From assembly GCF_001431665.1 (NCBI RefSeq), contig NZ_LLXV01000055.1, positions 124,001-188,000 on the forward strand: a stretch of 64,000 nt of DNA, written 5' to 3'. Under the pieces are notes generated by a model. It was not told the DNA's origin. It searched no databases and saw nothing but the letters and a program-made list of their open reading frames with translations. This document shows, in pieces, positions 30,559 to 38,191 of the stretch. This DNA comes from Stenotrophomonas beteli (lineage in GTDB: Bacteria; Pseudomonadota; Gammaproteobacteria; Xanthomonadales; Xanthomonadaceae). How positions within the stretch are numbered: position 1 is the first letter of the stretch; the number at the start of each line of letters is the position of its first letter. Position numbers and translations under genes: made by a program.

Positions 30559-30828
30559 ATGGGACCCGAACTGGGATGGATGCAATGGCTGATCTGGGGC
30601 ACCGGCACGCTGGTGTTCGGCGCCATCATCGTCGGTGTCTTCATCGCCGCCTGGCGGGCCGGCAAGCGCCCGCCGGAGCAGCTCTCCGCTGCCCGCCACG
30701 TCGCCCGTGAGCAGGCCCTGCCGGACAGCGTGCAGGCCGAGCTGGCCGCGCTGAACCAGCGCAAGGACAACGGCCAGTTGAGCGAGGTCGAGTACGAGCA
30801 GCAGCGTGCGAAGGTGTTGGCGCGCTGA
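30559..30828 (+). CDS. Small membrane protein with SHOCT-like C-terminus
   Basis: An 89-residue protein with one transmembrane helix (about residues 10-32), a polar linker, and a C-terminal segment ELAALNQRKDNGQLSEVEYE that follows the SHOCT (short C-terminal) pattern of LxxLKxxGxIsxEEF. It begins 33 bases after hemB, with a GGAGGAG site. SHOCT domains are thought to mediate oligomerisation; function unknown. A long hairpin repeat follows 13 bases after its stop and probably ends the transcript. Confidence 0.72.
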   Translation: MGPELGWMQWLIWGTGTLVFGAIIVGVFIAAWRAGKRPPEQLSAARHVAREQALPDSVQAELAALNQRKDNGQLSEVEYEQQRAKVLAR

Positions 30829-30840
30829 CGGGCAATGCCC

Positions 30841-30879
30841 GGGGTCGGATCCCTTTCCGCAGGAAAGGGCTCTGACCCC
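30841..30879. repeat. GGGGTCGGA/TCTGACCCC hairpin repeat (copy 2)
   Basis: Same family as 22569, 38147 and 40382: GGGGTCGGATCCCTTTCC...GGAAAGGGCTCTGACCCC. Next to it, at about 30890-30908, is a second palindrome, CATCCACGCATGGCGTGGATC, also seen in diverged form near 5785 and 60745. Confidence 0.8.
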
Positions 30880-30910
30880 TTCGCGGGCGCCATCCACGCA
30901 TGGCGTGGAT

Positions 30911-31774
30911 CTACCGCACGCACCCGGCCACGGCCGCCAGCTTCGGCACTGCCAACCGGTACACATCCACGCCACCGGCACGCGGCGCCTTCGCTGCACT
31001 GCTGGCCACCATCATCTCGGCTGGCTTGGCGTTGTCGATCACCGGCGCGCCGGTCCAGCCCCCGGGGCGGTTGAACGACAGGCCCAGTGGCTGCAGCGCC
31101 GCGCCGCTCCAGGCGCAGCCGCTGCTCCACACCTGCGCGGTCGCGCTGCTGCCACGGCTGAACACCACCGCGCCGTCGTTGCCCAGCCAGTCACCGTCGG
31201 TCTCGTCGTCCGCACTGTTCAACGCGGTCAGTGCGCGGGCCGGGCCACGTGCGCCCTGCGCGTCCAGCGTCGCTACGAACAGGTCCCAGCCGGTGCCACG
31301 TCCCTGCTGGCGGGCAAACAGCAGCCGCTGGCCATCGGCGCTCAGGGCCGGCCCGCGCTCTGCCTGGCGCCCGGCATCGCCCACCAACGCCTGCGCGCTG
31401 CCCACCTGGCCATCGCGCGCCAGCGCGGCCCGGTACAGCGCCAGCCGGCCTTCGCGCCCGGCCGCGAACAGCAGCCAGCGCCCATCGCGGCTGAAGTACG
31501 GATCGACCACCTCGCCGGCCACGCCCACCGGCAGGGGCTGCGCCTGTTGCCAGCGGCCGTCGGCCACGCGCGCCTGCCACAGGCCCCAGCCAGCCTCGCC
31601 GCGGCGGGCGAAAACGATGCGCTGGCCATCGGCGCTGATCGTGGCGCGGCCCTCGTCGGCGCGGGTGGAGACCACGCCCATGCCTTCGATGCCGTACTCG
31701 TTCAACGCCATCGCCACGGGGGCAGAGAGTAGACTGGCGGCGAGCACCAGCAGGGGCGGGGTGATGCGCATCAT
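30911..31774 (-). CDS. Secreted PD40 / TolB-like beta-propeller protein
   Basis: A 287-residue exported protein. The signal peptide ends near PVAMA/LNE. The mature part is built from PD40-type repeats ([36 protein letters not shown]), as in TolB and the propeller of S9 peptidases. No catalytic domain follows, so it is either a stand-alone binding protein or the remnant of a longer one; I see no sign of decay. The start is one of two adjacent ATGs at 31774 and 31771; an upstream ATG at 31798 is possible but adds an unlikely N-terminus. Convergent with the SHOCT gene and divergent from aroE. Confidence 0.78.
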   Translation of the reverse strand: MMRITPPLLVLAASLLSAPVAMALNEYGIEGMGVVSTRADEGRATISADGQRIVFARRGEAGWGLWQARVADGRWQQAQPLPVGVAGEVVDPYFSRDGRWLLFAAGREGRLALYRAALARDGQVGSAQALVGDAGRQAERGPALSADGQRLLFARQQGRGTGWDLFVATLDAQGARGPARALTALNSADDETDGDWLGNDGAVVFSRGSSATAQVWSSGCAWSGAALQPLGLSFNRPGGWTGAPVIDNAKPAEMMVASSAAKAPRAGGVDVYRLAVPKLAAVAGCVR

Positions 31775-31822
31775 CCAGGTCCGTGCACGAAAGAGCATCA
31801 GTCTAGCCAGCTTGAGGATTCC

Positions 31823-32668
31823 ATGACCGACCGTTACGCCGTCTTCGGACACCCCGTTGCCCACTCGAAGTCGCCGCAGATCCATGCGACGTTCGGTCGC
31901 CAGGAAGGCATCGCCATCGACTACCGCGCGATCGACCTGGCCCCGGAGGCGTTCCTGGCCGGCCTGGAAGCCTTCGCCACCGAGGGCGGTGTCGGCGCCA
32001 ACGTCACCCTGCCGCACAAGGAGGCCGCGTTCTCGGTGTGCACCACGCTGACCGCCCGGGCACGCCGCGCCGGCTCGGTCAATACGCTGCTGCGCAAGGG
32101 CGACCGCTGGCACGGCGACACCACCGATGGCATCGGCCTGGTGCGCGACCTGACCGACCGCCACAGCCTGGACCTGCGTGGCCGTCGCGTGCTGCTGATC
32201 GGCGCCGGTGGTTCGGCGCGCAGCGTCGCCCCGGCGCTGCTCGATGCCGGCATCACCGAACTGGTGGTGGTCAACCGCACGCCGGAGCGCGCCGATGAAC
32301 TGATCGACGCGATGGGCGAGCCGGGCCGCGCGATCAGCCGCTACTGGGAAGACCTTCGCGAGCTGGGCGACTTCGAACTGATCGTCAATGCCACCTCGGC
32401 CGGCCGCGACCGTGACGTCGAGTTCAAGCTGCCGCTGTCGCTGGTCAACTCGATGACCACCGCGGTCGACCTCAATTACGGCGAAGCCGCCATCGCCTTC
32501 CTGGCCTGGGCGCGCGCCGCGGAGTGCCGCAATACGGTCGATGGCCTGGGCATGCTGGTCGAGCAGGCGGCCGAGAGCTTCCTGCAGTGGCATGGGGTGC
32601 GCCCGCAGACCGACCCGGTCTACCAGTCGCTGCGCCAGGGCTCGGCCGTGCTGGCCGGCGAGGACTGA
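31823..32668 (+). CDS. aroE: Shikimate dehydrogenase
   Basis: A 281-residue NADP-dependent enzyme reducing 3-dehydroshikimate to shikimate in aromatic amino-acid synthesis. The substrate-binding N-terminus is [13 protein letters not shown], the catalytic lysine is Lys66 in [11 protein letters not shown], and the paired aspartate is in TTDGIGL. The nucleotide loop is GAGGSARSV and the NADP-specific basic motif is NRTPERA. Length and motifs are complete. Four bases separate its stop from the next start, so the membrane protein downstream is in the same operon. Confidence 0.95.
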   Translation: MTDRYAVFGHPVAHSKSPQIHATFGRQEGIAIDYRAIDLAPEAFLAGLEAFATEGGVGANVTLPHKEAAFSVCTTLTARARRAGSVNTLLRKGDRWHGDTTDGIGLVRDLTDRHSLDLRGRRVLLIGAGGSARSVAPALLDAGITELVVVNRTPERADELIDAMGEPGRAISRYWEDLRELGDFELIVNATSAGRDRDVEFKLPLSLVNSMTTAVDLNYGEAAIAFLAWARAAECRNTVDGLGMLVEQAAESFLQWHGVRPQTDPVYQSLRQGSAVLAGED

Positions 32669-32671
32669 GCG

Positions 32672-33025
32672 ATGGACAACGCAACCCTGCTGATCACGGT
32701 GCTGAGCATGGTGGGCGTGCGCCTTCCGGTGCTGATCGCGCTGTGCGTCGGCCTGGTCTGGGTGGTCGGTGCACCACGCGATGCCACCCGCACCGGCGCG
32801 CTGGTCGGCCTGCTGCTGTTGCTGCTGGCCAGCCTGGGCGGCATGGCGGCGGGCATCCTGCCGATGTGGATGGTGCGCAGCGGTGATTTCAGCGCCGTGT
32901 CGAGCCTGAGCGCCATCCTGGGCGTGCTGCACTTCGCGCTGGCGTTGATCGAGGCGCTGGGCGTGGTGCTGCTGGTGTGGGCGCTGGTGCGCCTGCTGCG
33001 CGCCCGTCCCGCCGCGGCCGCCTGA
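32672..33025 (+). CDS. Hypothetical membrane protein, 117 aa
   Basis: A 117-residue inner-membrane protein with three to four hydrophobic helices and no recognisable family. It starts 4 bases after the aroE stop (GAGGACTGAGCGATG), so it is translated from the same mRNA. The C-terminus is a basic RLLRARP tail facing the cytoplasm. A GCCGGGCCATGCCCGGC hairpin lies just downstream (about 33034-33050). Confidence 0.7.
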   Translation: MDNATLLITVLSMVGVRLPVLIALCVGLVWVVGAPRDATRTGALVGLLLLLLASLGGMAAGILPMWMVRSGDFSAVSSLSAILGVLHFALALIEALGVVLLVWALVRLLRARPAAAA

Positions 33026-33192
33026 GTGCTGGCGCCGGGCCATGCCCGGCGTATTTCGCCCTTGCGCGGCGCGGGCTTCGGACCGTGCGCGCCGGTGGGC
33101 GTCGTCGCTGGCTCGTTCAGGGTGCCGGCAACGGTGAACACGGCCGGCCATGCGACAATGACCGGCCTGATCCAGCCACGGTAGTTCCCGGC

Positions 33193-35295
33193 GTGACCGA
33201 AACTGTCGCTGCCCCGCGCACGCTCGATGACACCTTGAAGGACGCGATCCGCAAGGCGTACACGACGCTGCAGGCCAACACCCCCGGCTTCTCCACCCGC
33301 CGCTCGCAGAGCCAGATGATCGGCGTGGTGTCGCGCGCGCTATCGAAGAGCGGTGGCGTCGGCGTGGTCGAGGCGCCCACCGGCGTTGGCAAGAGCCTGG
33401 GTTACCTCACCGCGGGCGTACCGATTGCGCTGGCCACCAAGAAAAAGCTGGTGATCAGCACCGGCACCGTGGCGCTGCAGTCGCAGCTGGTCGAGCGCGA
33501 TATCCCCAACTTCCTCAAGGCCACCGGCCTGGAAGCGACCGTGGCGCTGGCCAAGGGCCGTACCCGCTACCTGTGCACGCGCAATGCTGCCGAGGCGCAG
33601 GGCGAGGGCTCGCAGGGCGGCATGTTCGAGGATGACGCGCCGCTGTTCGACCGGCCGCTCGCGCCGATCGAGATGGACATCGCCAAGCGCCTGACCGACG
33701 CCTTTACCGGCGGCAGCTGGGACGGCGATATCGACAACGCACCGGAGACGATCAGCCCCGGCCTGCGCAGCCGCATCACCACGCCGGCCTCGGGTTGCGC
33801 AGGGCGCCGTTGTGCGTACTCGGCACAGTGCGCGGTACTGCGTTCGCGCAATACCGTGCGCGATGCGCAGATCGTGGTCACCAACCATGCGCTGCTGCTG
33901 TCGGCGCTGTCGATCGGCGACAGTGACAACGGCCAACCGCTGATTGCGGCGCCGTCGGACATGCTGCTGGTGCTGGACGAAGGCCATCACATCGGCAACG
34001 TGGCCATCGACCAGGGCGCGGCCAGCCTGGCCCTGGACGAGATGGCCAAGCGCACCGGCCGCCTGCAGATCCTGATCGCCGGTGCGTACCGCGCGGTCGA
34101 CAAGGACCGCCTCGGCAACCTGCTGCCGAACGAAGCAATCGACATTGCCAGCAACGTGGCCAAGCAGCTGCGTGCGTTCCGTGACCACATCGAGCGGGTG
34201 TGGATGCCGGCGCCGGCCGACGAGGAACCGATGTGGCGCGCCGCCAATGGGCGCCTGCCCGAGGCCTGGCGCGAGCCGATCGAAGCCTTGGCCGACGACA
34301 CCCGCAGCCTCTACAACTGGGCGCATGCGGCCACCGCACAGGTGGCCAAGGGCAAGCCGGACGATGCCGCGCGCGAGCGCCTGCAGCGCAACCTCGGCAT
34401 GGCGCTGGAAATGATCGAGCAGCAGTACAACCTGTGGCAGGCCTGGCGCCGCGAGGACAAGGACGGCGCGCCGCCGATGGCGCGCTGGGTCACTGCCACC
34501 CGCGACGGCGACCTGGTGCTGCACGGCTCGCCGGTATCGGCCGCGCACGTGCTGCGCAAGCTGCTGTGGGATGAAGTGGATTCGGTGGTGATGACCTCGG
34601 CGACGCTGACCGGCGGTGGCGATTTCCAGTCGCTGGCCATCGACAACGGCATTCCCGAAGAGGCCGAGATGGTCTCGCTGTCCTCGCCGTTCGACCTGCC
34701 CAACCAGGCCGAGCTGGTCGTGCCGAAGTTCCCGGTCACCCCGGACGACCGCGAAGGCCATTCCCGCGAGGTGGCGCGCTACCTCGACACGGAGCTGGAC
34801 TGGGCCAAGGGCTCGATGGTGCTGTTCACCTCGCGCTGGAAGATGGAGAAGGTGGCCGGCCTGATGTCGGCCGCGCGCCGCAAGCAGGTGCTGGTACAGG
34901 GTGAGATGTCCAAGACCCGGCTGATCGACGAGCACCTGCGCCGCGTGGCGGCCGGCGAGGGCTCGGTGCTGTTCGGCCTGAATTCGTTCGGCGAAGGCCT
35001 CGACCTGCCCGGCGAGGCCTGCACCACGGTGGTGATCACCCAGGTGCCGTTTGCCGTGCCGACCGACCCGCAGACCGCCACCCTCAGCGAATGGTTCGAA
35101 GGGCGCGGGCTCAACGCCTTCAACCTGATCGCGATTCCGCACGCGCTGCGCACGCTGACCCAGTTCGCCGGCCGCCTGATCCGCACCTCCACCGACACCG
35201 GGCGCGTGGTCATCCTCGATTCGCGGCTGCTGACCCGCCGCTACGGCAAGCGCATCATCGACGCGCTGCCCCCGTTCAAGCGCGTGATCGGCTGA
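33193..35295 (+). CDS. dinG: ATP-dependent DNA helicase DinG
   Basis: A 700-residue XPD-like 5'-3' DNA helicase that resolves DNA and RNA-DNA structures during repair. Walker A is APTGVGK (Lys67) and Walker B is LVLDEGHH. Four cysteines positioned for the iron-sulfur cluster are Cys128, Cys202, Cys207 and Cys213 (GCAGRRCAYSAQC). Motif VI is QFAGRLIRTSTDTG. The start chosen is GTG at 33193 (MTETVAAPR); the frame stays open further upstream but that part reads like non-coding DNA. The stop codon TGA is immediately followed by the 31-bp dispersed element. Confidence 0.93.
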   Translation: MTETVAAPRTLDDTLKDAIRKAYTTLQANTPGFSTRRSQSQMIGVVSRALSKSGGVGVVEAPTGVGKSLGYLTAGVPIALATKKKLVISTGTVALQSQLVERDIPNFLKATGLEATVALAKGRTRYLCTRNAAEAQGEGSQGGMFEDDAPLFDRPLAPIEMDIAKRLTDAFTGGSWDGDIDNAPETISPGLRSRITTPASGCAGRRCAYSAQCAVLRSRNTVRDAQIVVTNHALLLSALSIGDSDNGQPLIAAPSDMLLVLDEGHHIGNVAIDQGAASLALDEMAKRTGRLQILIAGAYRAVDKDRLGNLLPNEAIDIASNVAKQLRAFRDHIERVWMPAPADEEPMWRAANGRLPEAWREPIEALADDTRSLYNWAHAATAQVAKGKPDDAARERLQRNLGMALEMIEQQYNLWQAWRREDKDGAPPMARWVTATRDGDLVLHGSPVSAAHVLRKLLWDEVDSVVMTSATLTGGGDFQSLAIDNGIPEEAEMVSLSSPFDLPNQAELVVPKFPVTPDDREGHSREVARYLDTELDWAKGSMVLFTSRWKMEKVAGLMSAARRKQVLVQGEMSKTRLIDEHLRRVAAGEGSVLFGLNSFGEGLDLPGEACTTVVITQVPFAVPTDPQTATLSEWFEGRGLNAFNLIAIPHALRTLTQFAGRLIRTSTDTGRVVILDSRLLTRRYGKRIIDALPPFKRVIG

Positions 35296-35326
35296 AAAAA
35301 AGGGGACGGAGGGGATTAAGTCGTTT
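35296..35326 (+). repeat. 31-bp dispersed element (copy 2)
   Basis: Identical to the minus-strand reading of 19892-19922 and placed directly after the dinG stop codon, in the same polarity relative to its gene. It begins with A6GGGGACGGAGGGG and ends GTCGTTT. Confidence 0.85.
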
Positions 35327-35405
35327 GCGGCACAAGCGACCTCATCCCTTCCGCCTCCGGTGGCTACCGGCGCAGCGGCAGCCACGTTCCTCCGCTGACG
35401 CTGCG

Positions 35406-35528
35406 TCACAGCCATTCCATCATCAGCGCGTCGAGCGAGAAGAAGCGCAGGTTGACCAGGAACCCGGCGAGCAGCGCGAATCCGCGCAGGGCATCGATGA
35501 GGCGCTGGCGCGGCGGGCGTTGGGTCAT
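35406..35528 (-). pseudogene. N-terminal fragment of a DUF418-like membrane protein
   Basis: Forty codons starting MTQRPPRQRLIDALRGFALL and continuing into a hydrophobic segment with LVNLRFFS. This is the start of DUF418 / heparan-alpha-glucosaminide acetyltransferase-like proteins, whose first helix carries RLxxLDxLRGFAllGIllVN. The full family is about 400 residues, so some 90 percent is missing. The frame ends at DALMMEWL and stop. It sits at the left edge of the disturbed region, which suggests a deletion joined this fragment to foreign DNA. Confidence 0.7.
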
Positions 35529-35686
35529 GCCGGGCCGGGCAACGGATGGGCGCACCGGGATTGCGGTTTCAGAATTGCCTGATTGCCGGGTGTGGGGGAA
35601 TCGGATAGAAGATGCACGGATTCGAATGCGCTCCGCCGATGGCGGAATCGTGAATTTCTGGTAGCCACTCTTTCCAGGGAACGGGC

Positions 35687-35758
35687 ATGGACAATGATCA
35701 GCGTCATCTACTTCAGCGGAATGAAGTGTCACCAGGCAAGTGGGGATTCACGCCATGA
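35687..35758 (+). CDS. 23-residue ORF coupled to the DUF5076 gene
   Basis: ATG at 35687 with an AGGGA site 7 bases upstream; 23 codons (begins MDNDQRHLLQ, ends KWGFTP), with its TGA overlapping the next ATG as ATGA (35755-35758). The frame remains open upstream to 35654. It may be a real leader-like peptide or the 3' end of a toxin gene whose body was deleted; toxin-immunity pairs commonly overlap in this way. Too short to assign. Confidence 0.4.
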   Translation: MDNDQRHLLQRNEVSPGKWGFTP

Positions 35759-36066
35759 ATGAGCGTCCTGTTCCGGAAGCGGCCCTGGAAGATGAGAACT
35801 CAGTTGAAATGCTCCGGGTGTGGATTGCTGCAAAAAAGCTCCATTGCTCGATGAAGGTTGGAATGTACAAAGAGACCTCCAAGATCCCGGAGGAGATGGC
35901 ATGGGGAGTGATACTGGCAGATGTTGCGCGCCATCTTTCGAAAGCGCTTGAGTCGGGTTATGGCGTGGATGCGCGGATTGCTCTGAGTGCAATCAGGGAA
36001 AGGTTCAATGATGAACTCAATGAGCCGACCGCGCGCGTAGATGGAGGTTTCATGACAAGGAACTGA
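35755..36066 (+). CDS. DUF5076 domain-containing protein (immunity-like)
   Basis: A 103-residue soluble protein matching the DUF5076 pattern (EMLRVWIAAKKLHCSMKVG and MAWGVILADVARHLSKAL). Family function is unknown; genes of this type are often found beside polymorphic toxins, and one lies here next to Rhs remnants, so an immunity role is a reasonable guess. GC content is clearly lower than in the flanking core genes, pointing to horizontal origin. The start at 35755 overlaps the 23-residue ORF; a GTG at 35740 is an alternative. A terminator follows at 36096-36118. Confidence 0.72.
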   Translation: MNERPVPEAALEDENSVEMLRVWIAAKKLHCSMKVGMYKETSKIPEEMAWGVILADVARHLSKALESGYGVDARIALSAIRERFNDELNEPTARVDGGFMTRN

Positions 36067-36095
36067 CTGCGGGAAGGCTCCCACGTCATGCAAGG

Positions 36096-36118
36096 AAGCC
36101 CGCTCACCGAGTGGGCTT
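36096..36118 (+). terminator. Rho-independent terminator behind DUF5076 gene
   Basis: AAGCCC and GGGCTT arms with inner CTC/GAG pairing, 30 bases after the stop, followed by CTTGTT. The following stretch 36119-36333 holds no gene I can support. Confidence 0.65.
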
Positions 36119-36333
36119 CTTGTTACCAGCGCGAGCTGGTCCTGTCGGTGGGGTGTGGGCGGGTCAGGTCGTCCGATCTGCGCAGTCCGGTGAGGATGGC
36201 AGCAATGCGAATCGACATGCCACCAACCTGCCTTGCAGGGATGGCCCGCCAAAGGGCTCTGACACCACTTGGCATCACCCGGCGGGAAGTAACGTTCCAA
36301 CCACGACGATCAGATATGAGAAGGATCAGGTGA

Positions 36334-36858
36334 TATGGCTGCAGGCTCATCGAAAGATTTCTGCAGCGAACCCTGTCTGATGCGCAGCCGCCTGAAAGTC
36401 CTATTGTTGCTGAAGGCTGGGCTGGGATTGCCTTCGAAAGAAATCGCTATGAGTACTTCGCTCCTGAAGACGTTTGGATTGCGTGGTTGGATGTACACGT
36501 GAGCCGCCCATCATCCTCGAAACAGATCGAGATTGTTTCATTCGAGGATGTTGAAGCGGACAGGGACGGATTCTTCACCGTGCCCAGCCTTTGTTCGTTG
36601 CATGGATTCCTTGCGGAGGATGCGCGCTTCCTTGCTGACCACTATGTACTGTCCCGCTCGGGTGAGTGGATGGTTCGTCTCGATCAGGATGTGAATCTCT
36701 TCGCGGCCAAGGTGGATTTTGTTTCGGAAGTGCTGGCGCGTTTGGGCGGCCTGACTGATGTGATGGCACGAATGATCGAAGACTTTGATCCGGGAACGGG
36801 GGATCCTGTGGGCTTGAATGGATTTCTCCTTGAGGTTACCAAGGGGCTGCGAAGCTAG
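36334..36858 (+). pseudogene. Immunity-like ORF with lost or unclear N-terminus
   Basis: A reading frame open from just after a stop at 36331-36333 to the TAG at 36856. Only the last 123 codons can be started conventionally (TTG at 36487), but the 51 codons before that already read as protein (EGWAGIAFERNRYEYF, APEDVWIAW), so the true N-terminus is missing or in another frame. The whole is an acidic, low-GC soluble protein of unknown family, consistent with an orphan immunity protein in the Rhs remnant. Its stop codon is directly followed, in the same frame, by the fibronectin-like fragment. Confidence 0.55.
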
Positions 36859-37101
36859 CCTCGCGACCGCATCCGGATCACCTGCAACGCGCAGTGGACC
36901 GCTGTTCCAAACGCCACGACCTACGAGCTGCTGCGGGATGGCAACAACATCGCGTACACCGGTCCGGAAACCCGCGTGACCGCTGCCAACACCAACTACT
37001 GCGCCACCACGTACCAGGTGCGCGCGTGCAATGCGGGTGGATGCTCGCCGTGGTCCACCCCTCCGATGACCCAGGTACTGGAGATCCGGGATGGCGTCTG
37101 A
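36859..37101 (+). pseudogene. C-terminal tail of a fibronectin type III-containing surface protein
   Basis: About 80 in-frame codons without a start, ending at TGA 37099-37101. The core reads ITCNAQWTAVPNATTYELL, then AYTGPETRVTA, YQVRACNAGGCSPWS: a classic fibronectin type III module (W...A..Y.l.r.....Y.vrA.N..G.s..S). It overlaps the start of the Rhs fragment by 11 bases, as intact gene pairs in this family do. So this is the 3' end of a large secreted protein gene whose 5' part has been replaced by the immunity-like ORF. Confidence 0.75.
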
Positions 37102-37402
37102 ACACTTCTTCCGTCCTGCGGCAGCCATCTGCGCATGGATCTGTGGCGTTGTGCTGCTGGGGCTTCTCGGGGCAGGGTCTGCCGCGGCCCAGACGGTCAC
37201 CTACATCCATACCGATGCCCTGGGCTCGGTGGTGGCCGAGACCGATGCCAACGGCAACGTGATCAAGCGCTATGACTACGAGCCTGGGGCACAGATCGGA
37301 GAAGATGGCGTTTCTAGCCGCCAAACAAACAGTTCCGGCGGTCAAAGTATCGACATCCCTGCAAACGATGAAAAGCCACATGAAACCCTACACTACGATT
37401 GA
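37091..37402 (+). pseudogene. Truncated Rhs-repeat protein with signal peptide
   Basis: A 103-codon frame starting MASEHFFRPAAAICAW, with a signal peptide ending SAAAQ. It continues as VTYIHTDALGSVVAETDAN and GNVIKRYDYEP, the exact entry into the Rhs core domain. It then switches to unrelated sequence (GAQIGEDGVSS...) and stops, so the DPxG-ending core and the variable toxin tip are missing. The 5' end is intact; the break is at the core boundary. Probably a non-functional remnant of a small secreted Rhs toxin carrier. Confidence 0.8.
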
Positions 37403-37910
37403 GCAGCTCTCCGACGGCGTACGCTACCTGCCGCTGCAATTGAAGGGCGTGCATCTGGATACGCTGGCGGCTCTGGTCCAAGGGCGTCGCCTCCTTGAAT
37501 GTAGAGTTCCCCGGATGCAGGCAGCCAGATCAGCTTCGCAGGTGATCTTGAGGTTTGACCAGGGTACGTCTCTTGAACTGACATCTTCCAGCACGGTTGC
37601 TCAAGGCTGGGAAGAGTTTGGAACAATAAATGTGGAAGTTGCGTCCGGGGCAGCGGTTGGACTGGAGTGCGAATGGCACAGTCTTGAGTTGTCGGAAGGT
37701 CGCGAGGTTGTCCAGGTCGAGATCGTTCGCTGGCAGGGCGCAGGACTGATCGTTGACTCCGGCATTCGTTTGCGTTTTGCGGACGGTCGATTCTTCTGGG
37801 CTGTGGCATTTGACTTGCCTGGGACACTTCTCTTGACCATGCCTGGAGAGCCGTCTCCAGATTACTGGCAGTTTCCTGCGGATGAGTACTTTTTCGCAGC
37901 CACTGGGTGA
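37380..37910 (+). CDS. Hypothetical protein, candidate immunity protein
   Basis: A soluble protein of about 176 residues starting MKPYTTIEQLSDG; the frame is open upstream to 37272, where it only overlaps the Rhs fragment. Alternative starts are 37368 and 37305; the last has a GGAG site but would add out-of-frame Rhs sequence. Segments such as VGLECEWHSLEL and DSGIRLRFADGRFFWAVAF suggest a beta-rich fold. Low GC and position right behind the Rhs remnant fit an immunity gene. No family recognised. Confidence 0.6.
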   Translation: MKPYTTIEQLSDGVRYLPLQLKGVHLDTLAALVQGRRLLECRVPRMQAARSASQVILRFDQGTSLELTSSSTVAQGWEEFGTINVEVASGAAVGLECEWHSLELSEGREVVQVEIVRWQGAGLIVDSGIRLRFADGRFFWAVAFDLPGTLLLTMPGEPSPDYWQFPADEYFFAATG

Positions 37911-37992
37911 GGAAAAGAGATTTGGCACGGCCGAGGCGCTCCTTCGCACTAATCCGCGTGGCGGACCAACGGAGATCGATGATCATGCCTGA
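37882..37992 (+). other. Short coding fragment, 36 codons
   Basis: MSTFSQPLGEEKRFGTAEAL... ends DDHA and stop. It overlaps the preceding gene by 29 bases in another frame. A further protein-like stretch in a third frame (HARFRSAFLDRHGVVLEGD, about 38018-38075) follows. Both look like pieces of genes brought in and broken, not intact genes. The rest of 37993-38146 holds nothing else I can support. Confidence 0.35.
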
Positions 37993-38146
37993 AGTCGGTT
38001 GGGCGTCCCCGATCACAGGGGGCACTGCATGCCCGGTTCCGCTCCGCCTTCCTGGACAGGCACGGCGTGGTGCTGGAAGGCGATCCTGAGTCGTTCCTCG
38101 CTGGAGGTACTGGCGAGTGCAGGGGCGCGGATGGAAGTGCGCTAAT

Positions 38147-38183
38147 GGGGTCGGAGCCCTTTCTGCGAAAGGGCTCCGACCCC
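38147..38183. repeat. GGGGTCGGA/CCGACCCC hairpin repeat (copy 3)
   Basis: GGGGTCGGAGCCCTTTC and complement GAAAGGGCTCCGACCCC around a short loop; the most perfect palindrome of the four copies. It lies 9 bases after the ilvD stop codon (minus strand) at the right border of the disturbed island. Confidence 0.8.
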
Positions 38184-38191
38184 AGGGCCAT

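Noticed and set aside
31775-33151. Upstream extension of the PD40 protein frame across aroE
   Set aside because: It is antisense to aroE and lacks any domain; a signal peptide begins at 31774.
36123-36350. Minus-strand frame of 75 codons in the gap after the DUF5076 terminator
   Set aside because: No ribosome-binding site, no recognisable protein features, and unlike its surroundings; probably chance.
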